Source: an uncultured Alistipes sp. (GTDB lineage: Bacteria; Bacteroidota; Bacteroidia; Bacteroidales; Rikenellaceae). Taken from it: a stretch of 23,718 bases of DNA. A model generated the notes under the pieces. The model was not told the DNA's origin, did not search any database, and was given only the letters and a program-made list of their open reading frames with translations. The translations under genes were made by a program, and so were the position numbers. Below, piece after piece: positions 7,761-15,284 of this stretch. How positions within the stretch are numbered: the first letter of the stretch is position 1; every line of letters begins with the position of its first letter. Location: the NCBI RefSeq assembly GCF_949296715.1, contig NZ_CASFQD010000027.1, forward strand, positions 1 to 23,718, in the 5' to 3' direction.

Positions 7761-10124
7761 ATGAAATACATCACAAGATTCATTTTGATGGGTATCGTTG
7801 CGGTGGCAGGCCTTCTTTCGGCCTGCACCAGCAGCGATGACTTCGAGCCCGGCCCGCTGAATTCCGGAGCACAGGTGTACTTCCCCAACACGATCCCCTC
7901 GGAGTATAACGTGGGTGACGACGAGTCGTCCGTGACCATTCCGGTACGGCGTGTCGTGACTGACGCGGCAATGACTGTGAATATCCTCGCGAGCGTCGAA
8001 CAGGGACAGGAGGGCATTCTCAATATTCCCTCTTCGGTCACGTTCGAGGCCGGCAGCGATCTGGCCAATCTGGTCATCACCTTCGACCGCGGCAAGCTTG
8101 TCGACGGCACCGAGTACAAGGCGTCGCTGCTCATCAACGACGAGCAGAACCTGACCCAGTACGGCAACTACATGATCGATATTACGATCATTCCGTGGCC
8201 GTGGGAGGAGCTCGGAACCGGCAAATACCGTGACGGATGGCTGTATGGAATCTTTGAAGGCAACCTCATAGAGATTGACGTGAATATTCACAAACACAAA
8301 TCGAAGGAGGGCGTCTACATGGTCGAGGAGATGTTCGGCTGGACCTTCATGACCGAGTTCTTCGGCGCTACGCAGAGCGACCTCTCCGGACAGTTCTCCT
8401 ACACGCCTACCAACATCACCATCGACTGCTCCGATCCCGCTAACGTAAAGATCGCAAAGCAGTACACGGGTATCACCGAGGGTGTTTACAACTACGGTGA
8501 CTTCCTCATCGAATCGGCTGCAGCCGGTACGTTTGACAACGGAATCATTACCTTCCCGAAGGACGGCATCAACGTGTACATGACTGGATACAGCAGCCAA
8601 AGTCTCCCGTCTAACGCCGACGGAACATTCCGCATCATGCTGCCCGGAGCAGAAGATGTAGACTACTCGCTCGCCGCAGAATACAGCGGCATGAAGGTGG
8701 CCCCGGACAACGTGACGGCAAGCGCAGTCATCGACTTCACCTACGGCGCCGATGTAACGGGTATCAACTATGTTGTTGCCGAAGGCGATGTCGAGGCTTC
8801 CGCAGCGGAAATTGCCGCCAAGATCGCAAACGGCACGGCCGAGAACATCTACGCAATCGAAGACTTCGTAGCCGGCGGAAAAAAGGTATCCGTCGAGATT
8901 GCTCTCCCGGCAACGGGTTTCTACACGGTTGTCGCACTGCCGCTGGACAAGACGAAGAAGCCGGTAGAGGCAAACGTAACGGCCAAGTCATTCTACTTCC
9001 CGGGAACGAACGGTGGCGATATTCCCGAGTGTGACCTCACCGCCATGCTGGGTCTCGTCTCGGAATACTGGCCCGAGATGTCGGAGCAGTGCCCCGACAA
9101 TTCGTCGCTCTACTTCCAGATCAACGGCTCGGAGCTCAAATCGCTGTCAACCGTATTGGCGACTACGTCCGCAGTGGAAAGCGTACTGAATCAGGGCGCA
9201 AGCTATGAAGAGATCGTGGCTGCAAACGGCACCGACCACACGGGCGATTTCATGCCGGACATCAATGAAAAGGGATCCTATGGCAGCGCCTGGATCAACC
9301 TCAAGGAGGGTACCTCGTATACGATGATCGTGCAGGCTACGAACATCTACGGCAAGAGCAAGATCGTCGTCGCCGAGTATTCGACGACCGCCCCCGACTA
9401 TTCGGACTACACGGGCGAACTCGCCATCGGCAACTACACCATGACCTATCAGCCCGATGCAGAAACGACGTTCACCAATGCGTTCACGATCAAGCCTGTA
9501 AGCGGCAGCGAGACCGACTTCATCATCTCGGACCTCGGCCTGGACAACTCGACTTCGTGGCACGCAACGTATGACCCCTCGACGCTGAAATTCACGGTAG
9601 GCGGCGTGGAAGTAGGTTATGAGGACGACGGCAACTATTTCGGACAATTGTGGGGCTATTGGGACAGTGGAAAGACCCAGATATTCGGGTTCTTCTGCTA
9701 TGCAGACCCCAACGACGAGAATGCCACTGGCAACGATCCCTGCGTGTTCAGCGTAGACCCGACCAGCAAGCAGATCTCGGCTCTTGAAACGACGTTCATT
9801 GTTCCCGTCTTCAACGCCTCGGACTATTCGCTTTTGGGCTATGCCGGCTACTTCGAAGCAGGAGAGACCGTCATTACCTATCAGTCGGGAGCAACGGGTT
9901 CCTCGAAGTCCGCGGCAGCAGTACGTCGGGTGAACATACCGTTCTGCAGCTTCACGGTTCCTGCCGGAGCAAAGACATCGCTGCGCAGCTCTTTTGCAGC
10001 ACAGGTCTTCGGCAAATCGAAGGTTGCCGAGTACAACGGCACCCGCACCCTCGCCGTCAAGACGTCGAAGTGCGAGCCGCTGCCCGGCAAGCAGTACAAC
10101 GGCAAAGCCAAGATCAAGAAGTAA
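7761..10124 (+). CDS. Large multidomain surface lipoprotein of the SusCD locus, unknown function
   Basis: A 787-residue lipoprotein (lipobox LLSAC, Cys22) with an acidic SSDDFE stretch after the cysteine, like the surface-export signal of Bacteroides lipoproteins. By eye there is a Calx-beta-like sandwich at about 45-142 and a beta-rich domain at about 146-275 starting with GTGKYRDGW. Two Fn3-like regions follow at about 300-415 and 422-545, then a second beta-rich domain at about 548-700 starting with AIGNYTMTY. The last ~85 residues end in a Lys-rich tail. The two beta-rich domains may be related lipocalin-like units; this is inference. No catalytic motif was recognised. Its position, third in the locus where SusE/F-type proteins sit, suggests binding of substrate at the cell surface. 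It is followed by a hairpin that may lower expression of the protease gene. Confidence 0.75.
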   Translation: MKYITRFILMGIVAVAGLLSACTSSDDFEPGPLNSGAQVYFPNTIPSEYNVGDDESSVTIPVRRVVTDAAMTVNILASVEQGQEGILNIPSSVTFEAGSDLANLVITFDRGKLVDGTEYKASLLINDEQNLTQYGNYMIDITIIPWPWEELGTGKYRDGWLYGIFEGNLIEIDVNIHKHKSKEGVYMVEEMFGWTFMTEFFGATQSDLSGQFSYTPTNITIDCSDPANVKIAKQYTGITEGVYNYGDFLIESAAAGTFDNGIITFPKDGINVYMTGYSSQSLPSNADGTFRIMLPGAEDVDYSLAAEYSGMKVAPDNVTASAVIDFTYGADVTGINYVVAEGDVEASAAEIAAKIANGTAENIYAIEDFVAGGKKVSVEIALPATGFYTVVALPLDKTKKPVEANVTAKSFYFPGTNGGDIPECDLTAMLGLVSEYWPEMSEQCPDNSSLYFQINGSELKSLSTVLATTSAVESVLNQGASYEEIVAANGTDHTGDFMPDINEKGSYGSAWINLKEGTSYTMIVQATNIYGKSKIVVAEYSTTAPDYSDYTGELAIGNYTMTYQPDAETTFTNAFTIKPVSGSETDFIISDLGLDNSTSWHATYDPSTLKFTVGGVEVGYEDDGNYFGQLWGYWDSGKTQIFGFFCYADPNDENATGNDPCVFSVDPTSKQISALETTFIVPVFNASDYSLLGYAGYFEAGETVITYQSGATGSSKSAAAVRRVNIPFCSFTVPAGAKTSLRSSFAAQVFGKSKVAEYNGTRTLAVKTSKCEPLPGKQYNGKAKIKK

Positions 10125-10179
10125 TCCGAACCATATCGGTTACCGAAAAGATCTCATCTGCCGGTAAGTCTTGAGACCA

Positions 10180-10214
10180 AAACCCGGCACGGCGACACAA
10201 GCCGTGTCGGGTTT
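10180..10214 (+). terminator. Intra-operon hairpin (attenuator or partial terminator)
   Basis: A 14-bp stem (10180-10193 with 10201-10214, one G-U pair) with a 7-base loop ends in TTT but lacks a longer T run. It lies between the large lipoprotein and the protease. No TAnnTTTG promoter was found between it and the protease ATG at 10272, so readthrough probably supplies the downstream genes. Confidence 0.6.
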
Positions 10215-10271
10215 ATGGTCAAAAATCCCAAGCTTTCGAAAAAGGGATATAATCACCTGATAATAAATTTT

Positions 10272-12302
10272 ATGACAAAGTTCAAAACAATCCGGAGCCT
10301 ATTGCTCGCCATGGCAGTACTCGCACTCGGATCGTGCACCAAGGACACGACCACGGAGTCTGCAACCGCCGGGACCGACGACCACGTCGCCGCCAAGCTC
10401 GTATTTTCATCTGACAATGCCGCCAAAGGCCAGCTGCTGGTCTACTTTGACGAGGATGCCGTTACGAATGTCGAAAACTCCGTCATGCGTGTAACGCGCG
10501 CGGGCGGTGTCGCCACCCGTTCGGGCATCAACGACTTCGACGCCGTGCTCTCCAATGTCGGTGTAAAGTCGCTGACGCGTCTCTATCCGGTGGACAAGCG
10601 CACGGAGGATCGCAAGCGCGCATTGGGCATGCACAGATGGTACTTTGTGGAGTTCGACGAGAATACGGACCTCGACCAGGCAGCACATGCAATGGCCCGA
10701 ATTGCAGAGGTGAACAAAGTCGAATTTGTCCAGCGACTCAAACATATCTACGACGAAAACGTCACCCCGCTGGATGAAGCATTCATCACCCCACAAAGCC
10801 GTGCCGAGTTGCCGTTCAATGACCCGCAGCTGAACATGCAGTGGCACTACATCAACACGGGCGATGCGACCATCTACTCGAAGGCTCAGGTCGGAGCAGA
10901 TGTGAACTGCAAGGACGCATGGCGTCTCTGCACGGGCGACCCGCGCATCGTGGTCGCCATCGTGGACGACTGCGTACAGTGGGACCATCCCGATCTGGCA
11001 GCCAACATGTGGATCAACGAGGCCGAGTTGAACGGCCAAAGCGGCAAGGATGACGACGGCAACGGATATAAGGACGATATCTATGGTTATAACTTCGTAA
11101 CCAATACCAACCTGACTATCAGCACGGCCGGCGAACTCGGATCGCGGACGCACGGCACGCACGTCGCAGGTACGGTTGCGGCCGTGAACAACAACGGCAC
11201 GGGAGTCTGCGGTATTGCCGGCGGTTCGGGAAACAACGACGGCGTAAAACTCATGTCGTGCCAGATTTTCTACAACGAGAGCGGTGGTACCAGCACCACA
11301 ACTTCGCGTGCGATTACCTACGCCGCCGACAACGGGGCGTCGATTCTCCAGTGCAGCTGGGGATATACGGCCGGCACAATCACGTCGGATTCACAGTACT
11401 CGAGCTACGACAGCGCCGAAAGGCAGGCAATCGACTACTTTATCTCGACGAAGAACTGCGACGCACTGGACGGCGGTCTGGCCATCTTTGCCGCAGGCAA
11501 CGACATGACCGGCATGTCGGGCTACCCCGCAGCCTACCGCGACTATATCTCCGTAACGGCCATGTCGTGCGACTTCACTCCCGCGTACTACACCAACTAC
11601 GGCCCGGGCTGCAACATCGCCGCCCCCGGCGGTGACGCCTACCAGTCGATGCTGGAAAACGGCAAGGAGACGGCTCAGATTCTCTCGACGTTCATCAACA
11701 ACCGCTATGGCTACTCGCAGGGCACGTCGATGGCCTGCCCGCACGTTTCGGGTGTTGCCGCGCTGGGTCTCTCATATGCCCTGCAGCTTGGCAAAAAGTT
11801 CACGACGGATGAGTACAAGGCGCTGCTGCTGACCTCGGTCAACAACATCGACCCGTACTGCACCGGCACGAAACGATACTACACCGCAACCGGCAATCTT
11901 GCCACGCTCAACCTGACGAATTATGCCAAGAAGATGGGTACGGGCTACATCGATGCCTTCCAGGTACTGATGAACGTGCGCGGCACGACCTGCATCCCGG
12001 TTCCCATTGGCAGCCAATACACGCTTGACATGCTGCCCTACATCGGCGGCGGCAACGTGAACATGACGATCTCGGCCGTTGAAATCTCGGCCGAGGGCAA
12101 AGCCAGCCTCGGCATGAGTTCGAATCCCACGGTCTTTGCGAACAAGGTCATCCTGACCTGCACGAAGCCCGGATCGGCCATTGCCAAGGTTACGATGGTG
12201 GCAGGTACGAACAGCGGAAGCGGCATCAACGGCATGACCATCACCAAAGAGTATGCGATCATTGCCCGCGACATTCAGTCCGAGAACGGAGGTTGGTTAT
12301 AA
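10272..12302 (+). CDS. Lipoprotein subtilisin-family (S8) serine protease
   Basis: A 676-residue subtilase predicted to be lipid-anchored (lipobox ALGSC, Cys22). An in-frame ATG at 10215 sits directly against the upstream hairpin and would add 19 residues before the signal peptide, so the ATG at 10272 is preferred. A prodomain-like region spans about 40-185. The catalytic domain (about 190-560) has the full triad: Asp232 (AIVDDCVQWDHPDL), His294 (HGTHVAGT) and Ser486 (GTSMACPHVSG), plus oxyanion Asn410 (AAGNDM). The usual DTG/DSG around the Asp is DDC here. A C-terminal beta-rich domain of about 90 residues ends in GGWL. It would cleave extracellular protein into peptides for the SusCD importer. 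The next gene starts 15 bases later. Confidence 0.92.
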   Translation: MTKFKTIRSLLLAMAVLALGSCTKDTTTESATAGTDDHVAAKLVFSSDNAAKGQLLVYFDEDAVTNVENSVMRVTRAGGVATRSGINDFDAVLSNVGVKSLTRLYPVDKRTEDRKRALGMHRWYFVEFDENTDLDQAAHAMARIAEVNKVEFVQRLKHIYDENVTPLDEAFITPQSRAELPFNDPQLNMQWHYINTGDATIYSKAQVGADVNCKDAWRLCTGDPRIVVAIVDDCVQWDHPDLAANMWINEAELNGQSGKDDDGNGYKDDIYGYNFVTNTNLTISTAGELGSRTHGTHVAGTVAAVNNNGTGVCGIAGGSGNNDGVKLMSCQIFYNESGGTSTTTSRAITYAADNGASILQCSWGYTAGTITSDSQYSSYDSAERQAIDYFISTKNCDALDGGLAIFAAGNDMTGMSGYPAAYRDYISVTAMSCDFTPAYYTNYGPGCNIAAPGGDAYQSMLENGKETAQILSTFINNRYGYSQGTSMACPHVSGVAALGLSYALQLGKKFTTDEYKALLLTSVNNIDPYCTGTKRYYTATGNLATLNLTNYAKKMGTGYIDAFQVLMNVRGTTCIPVPIGSQYTLDMLPYIGGGNVNMTISAVEISAEGKASLGMSSNPTVFANKVILTCTKPGSAIAKVTMVAGTNSGSGINGMTITKEYAIIARDIQSENGGWL

Positions 12303-12317
12303 AAAAGAGGATTCTGT

Positions 12318-12794
12318 ATGAAAAATATCAAGATTTTCGGGGTGTTGCTCGCAGCACTCGTAGCATTGAGCGGTTGCACCAAGTCGGACAACAACGGCGG
12401 AAATAAAGAAGAAGGCAAGGGCACGCTCGTCGGCCAGTGGCACATGGTCACGTGGTATGGCGCAACGGCCACAGCCGACATCTACATCTCGTTTACCGAG
12501 GAGGGCACCTTCGACCTCTATCAGCGCATCTATTCGCCCGCATACGAGCACTACAGCGGCACTTACACGTACCATAACAACGTCCTCTCGGGCAAATACA
12601 GCGACAACCAGCCGTGGGCCAGCGAATACGACGCATTCTTCTCCACGGACGGCCGGATGACGCTGACGAGTACAAGCAGCACAAGTGATATCTCCGTATA
12701 CGAGAAGACCACCATTCCGGATGAAATTCTTTCCGGGATGCTGACCCCCTCGACACAGAGCCGCGCCAACGAAGAGTCGTTCCGCTTCCTCTGA
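12318..12794 (+). CDS. Small lipoprotein, lipocalin-like
   Basis: A 158-residue lipoprotein (lipobox ALSGC, Cys20) followed by a flexible Asn/Gly/Glu/Lys-rich linker. The body begins with LVGQWHMVTWY, the G-x-W pattern of small Bacteroidetes lipocalin-like lipoproteins. Alternating beta-strand segments follow (YISFTEEGTFDLYQ, SGTYTYHNNVLSGKY, DAFFSTDGRMTLTST). It is the last gene of the SusCD-protease locus, 15 bases after the protease and before a strong terminator. Such proteins are common partners in Bacteroidota loci; a ligand or an inhibitor role toward the protease cannot be told from the sequence. The lipoprotein call is secure, the fold is inferred. Confidence 0.78.
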   Translation: MKNIKIFGVLLAALVALSGCTKSDNNGGNKEEGKGTLVGQWHMVTWYGATATADIYISFTEEGTFDLYQRIYSPAYEHYSGTYTYHNNVLSGKYSDNQPWASEYDAFFSTDGRMTLTSTSSTSDISVYEKTTIPDEILSGMLTPSTQSRANEESFRFL

Positions 12795-12818
12795 TGCCGG
12801 AGTAATCCGAAAAACCTG

Positions 12819-12854
12819 CACCGCATTTCCGAAAGGGAATGCGGTGTGTTTTTT
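12819..12854 (+). terminator. Terminator of the SusCD-protease locus
   Basis: A 12-bp stem (12819-12830 with 12835-12846, one G-U pair) is closed by a GAAA tetraloop and followed by a run of six T's at 12849-12854. It begins 25 bases after the stop codon of the small lipoprotein. Confidence 0.9.
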
Positions 12855-12975
12855 GCATCGGAGCAAGGGCGGAATGCGACGGGAAACGATGCCCCGCCCC
12901 ACGGCCGGACGGAACCGGAACACACCACGCAGGGCTCAAGTCGGAAACGCAGGTCGAAGGAATCCGAATTTTTCG

Positions 12976-12983
12976 TACCTTTG
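12976..12983 (+). promoter_or_regulatory. -7 promoter element of the flavodiiron gene
   Basis: TACCTTTG is an exact TAnnTTTG match 27 bases before the ATG at 13011. No clear -33 TTTG is present at 19-21 bases upstream. Confidence 0.7.
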
Positions 12984-13010
12984 CGGCAAAATAATTCAAA
13001 TCACGAAGTC

Positions 13011-14210
13011 ATGTCAATCACGGAGATTCTTCCAGGCATCCGCTACGTCGGCGTCAACGACCGCACGACGCAGCTTTTCGAAGGGCTGTGGACGCTGCCG
13101 CAGGGCGTCAGCTACAATGCCTATCTGGTCATCGGCGAGAAGATCGCCTTAATCGATACGGTCGAGGAGGGACACGGCAGCCGGCTGTTCCAAAACATCC
13201 GGGAAGAGATCGGAGACCGGCCAATCGACTACCTTGTCGTCAACCACATGGAGCCGGACCATTCGTCGTCGATCGCGGCGCTGCGCCGGATCTACCCCGA
13301 CATCCGAATCGTCGGCAATGCCAAGACGCTGCAGATGATCGCCGGCTACTACGGCATCTGCGACGGGGTGCTCGAAGTCAAGGAGGGCGACACGCTCGAT
13401 CTGGGAGGACGGACGCTCACGTTCCAGCTCGTCCCGATGGTCCACTGGCCCGAGACGATGGTCACGTGGTGTGCCGAAGAGCAGACGCTCTTCTCCGGGG
13501 ACGCGTTCGGTACGTTCGGGGCGCTCGACGGCGGCATCACCGACACGCAGATCGATCCTGCGCGCTACTGGGACGAGATGCGGCGCTACTACGCCTGCAT
13601 CGTGGGCAAATACGGAGCTCCCGTGCAGAAGGCTCTGCAAAAGGTCCGTGCACTGCCCGTCGGGACGATCTGCCCGACACACGGCCCCGTCTGGCAGCGG
13701 CACATCGCCGAAGTGATCGACCTCTACGACCGCATGAGCCGTTACGAAGGCGAAAAGGGCGTCGTTCTGGCCTACGCCTCGATGTACGGCAACACGGAGC
13801 AGCTGGCCGAACGGCTGGCCCGCTGCCTGGCCGAGGAGGGTGTGCAAAAGATCGTGGTCCACAACCTTTCGGTGGCCGATCCCTCGGTCGTGCTGCGCGA
13901 CGTCTTCCGCTACGACACGCTGCTTGTAGGCAGCCCGACCTACAATGCAGAGCTCTTCCCGCCTGTCGAGCAGCTGCTCCGCCGCATCGAGACCCGCTGC
14001 ATGCCGCAACGGCACTTCGCCTGCTTCGGCTCCTTCACGTGGGCCGGAGCCGCAGTACGCCGGATCAGGGAGTTCAGCGAGCGGATGAAATGGGAACTGA
14101 CCGGCACCCCCGTCGAGATGAAACAGGGTTTTTCTGCCGCCGTCAACGATTCGTGCCGCGCCCTTGCCCGCAGCATTGCGGAAAAGATGCACGAGACGAA
14201 ACAAGCGTGA
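13011..14210 (+). CDS. fprA: Flavodiiron protein (FprA-family A-type flavoprotein)
   Basis: A 399-residue cytoplasmic flavodiiron protein, which reduces O2 to water and/or NO to N2O. The N-terminal metallo-beta-lactamase-like domain (about 1-245) carries all expected di-iron ligands: His79, Glu81, Asp83 and His84 (NHMEPDHSS), His145 (VHWPETM), Asp164 (FSGDAFG) and His224 (PTHGPVW). The C-terminal flavodoxin domain (about 250-399) has the FMN-binding loop YASMYGNTEQ. There is no rubredoxin or NADH-oxidoreductase extension, so electrons must come from a separate donor. An upstream in-frame extension to 12846 crosses the preceding terminator and the gene's own promoter, so the ATG at 13011 is chosen. 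It is a single-gene unit with its own promoter and terminator, fitting an anaerobe's oxygen or nitrosative defence. Confidence 0.95.
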   Translation: MSITEILPGIRYVGVNDRTTQLFEGLWTLPQGVSYNAYLVIGEKIALIDTVEEGHGSRLFQNIREEIGDRPIDYLVVNHMEPDHSSSIAALRRIYPDIRIVGNAKTLQMIAGYYGICDGVLEVKEGDTLDLGGRTLTFQLVPMVHWPETMVTWCAEEQTLFSGDAFGTFGALDGGITDTQIDPARYWDEMRRYYACIVGKYGAPVQKALQKVRALPVGTICPTHGPVWQRHIAEVIDLYDRMSRYEGEKGVVLAYASMYGNTEQLAERLARCLAEEGVQKIVVHNLSVADPSVVLRDVFRYDTLLVGSPTYNAELFPPVEQLLRRIETRCMPQRHFACFGSFTWAGAAVRRIREFSERMKWELTGTPVEMKQGFSAAVNDSCRALARSIAEKMHETKQA

Positions 14211-14229
14211 GGGCAAGCCGCCCCGCAAC

Positions 14230-14267
14230 AAAGCCCCTGAAGGTTATCCGCCTCCGGGGGCTTTATT
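14230..14267 (+). terminator. Terminator of fprA
   Basis: An 8-bp outer stem, AAAGCCCC at 14230-14237 with GGGGCTTT at 14257-14264, has partial inner pairing (AAGG with CCTC region). It ends in CTTTATT and begins 19 bases after the fprA stop codon. Confidence 0.75.
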
Positions 14268-14383
14268 GTGTGCCGATCGGGACAAACGCCCTCATTTGAT
14301 CGAAAAGGAACGCGGCACACGAAACGAAACAGCCGACAGAAATTAAAAACCCGTCTTTCGGAACAACTCCGGTAAAAAAGCAG

Positions 14384-14391
14384 TAACTTTG
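14384..14391 (+). promoter_or_regulatory. -7 promoter element of the small lipoprotein gene
   Basis: TAACTTTG matches TAnnTTTG. Transcription would begin near 14398, which places the in-frame ATG at 14393 before or at the transcript start and supports the ATG at 14453. The -33 region shows only TTTCG at non-ideal spacing. Confidence 0.6.
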
Positions 14392-14452
14392 AATGACGGA
14401 ACCCAATCGAGCGGATCGGCCCGACAAGGAACGAGAATCAAAGAAAAACGAT

Positions 14453-15019
14453 ATGGAACTGCTGAAAAAATTATCGGTCATGTGCATGGCCGTCATGGCG
14501 ATGACCGTCCTCGCGTCGTGTGATGACATTTTCACGTCGGACGACGAACCGATCGGGATGAACTACAACAAGGCTCTTGCCGGCAAATGGCGCGTCGCCC
14601 GGGCGGGATACATCCAGAACCGCTCCGGAGAAAAGGTCCATGTGGACAAAAGCCTCACGCTGCCCACTTCGATCGAGTCGATCGAATTTGCCAACGGAAT
14701 GATTCATCTCAACTTCTCCGAGACCGTCACGCTGGATCGCGTTCAGTTCGGAGGCACGCAGGACTACTCCGTGGAGATCACCGGATACAGCTGCGTCTGC
14801 GACCCCGACGGCGAAGGATTCCTCAATTTCGAATTCGGATTTGCAACGGACGACGGCACGACCTGCCACGAGATTTTCAGGGAGTGGACCAATGTGGAGC
14901 ACTATTTTCCGATCATTCTGTGGGCCTACGGCAAGAAGGAAAGTTACGCCACGACGCTCATCCTCGCATGTAACGACGACAATTCGAGCGAATACGGATA
15001 CGAACTGGAACGCTACTGA
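14453..15019 (+). CDS. Small lipoprotein of unknown function
   Basis: A 188-residue lipoprotein. The signal peptide ends in VLASC (Cys23), followed by DDIFTSDDEP, an acidic stretch consistent with surface export. The mature part starts with ALAGKWRVARAGYIQ, a G-x-W opening similar in style to the lipocalin-like protein encoded at 12318-12794. It continues as predicted beta-strands (IEFANGMIHLNFSETVTL, YSVEITGYSCVCD) with internal cysteines that could form a disulfide. I do not recognise a named family. It stands alone between its own -7 element and a strong terminator. The start was chosen because the signal peptide begins there and because the upstream alternative overlaps the promoter. Confidence 0.75.
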   Translation: MELLKKLSVMCMAVMAMTVLASCDDIFTSDDEPIGMNYNKALAGKWRVARAGYIQNRSGEKVHVDKSLTLPTSIESIEFANGMIHLNFSETVTLDRVQFGGTQDYSVEITGYSCVCDPDGEGFLNFEFGFATDDGTTCHEIFREWTNVEHYFPIILWAYGKKESYATTLILACNDDNSSEYGYELERY

Positions 15020-15059
15020 TATCCGCCTCGGTCGCAGAATCGAGGGTCGGCTGCAACTG

Positions 15060-15090
15060 ACGGGAACGCATCACGCGTTCCCGTTTTTTT
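15060..15090 (+). terminator. Terminator of the small lipoprotein gene
   Basis: A 10-bp perfect stem (15060-15069 with 15075-15084) and a 5-base loop lead into seven consecutive T's (15084-15090). It lies 40 bases after the stop codon. Confidence 0.9.
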
Positions 15091-15258
15091 CACCCCACAC
15101 GGCTCCGTCCGCCCGGCGCAGGCAACCCGTTGCAGTCACACCGTCATCACATTACGGTTTCCCGAACGCACACCGCCGTATCTCCGTCGCAAAAATGCTG
15201 TTCCGAAATTGAAACAGACCCTGCACGATAGGACAAACCCGGAATGAGAGATTCGGAG

Positions 15259-15266
15259 TAATTTTG
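15259..15266 (+). promoter_or_regulatory. -7 promoter element of the MFS transporter gene
   Basis: TAATTTTG fits TAnnTTTG. The TTG at 15264 that could open the frame is part of this element, so the true start should be the ATG at 15285, giving a very short leader of about 12 bases. Confidence 0.6.
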
Positions 15267-15284
15267 CAGCGTAAAAAAGACGTT

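Noticed and set aside
6375..8600. A 741-codon minus-strand frame spanning susD and the next lipoprotein gene.
   Set aside because: It crosses two real genes and their junction and its translation is Arg/Val/His-rich without motifs; chance open frame.
10215..10271. Earlier ATG start for the S8 protease.
   Set aside because: It touches the 3' arm of a hairpin and adds 19 residues before a perfect lipoprotein signal peptide that begins at 10272.
12846..13010. N-terminal extension of the flavodiiron protein.
   Set aside because: It starts at the upstream terminator and passes through the gene's own TACCTTTG element; the ATG at 13011 gives the normal family N-terminus.
14268..14320. An 8-bp inverted repeat (GTGTGCCG/CGGCACAC) with a 37-base spacer between fprA and the next gene.
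   Set aside because: Short arms and a long spacer, no T run and no link to the promoter; likely chance.
15264..15284. TTG start for the MFS transporter.
   Set aside because: The TTG is part of the -7 promoter element TAATTTTG, so it cannot lie in the transcript; ATG at 15285 is used.
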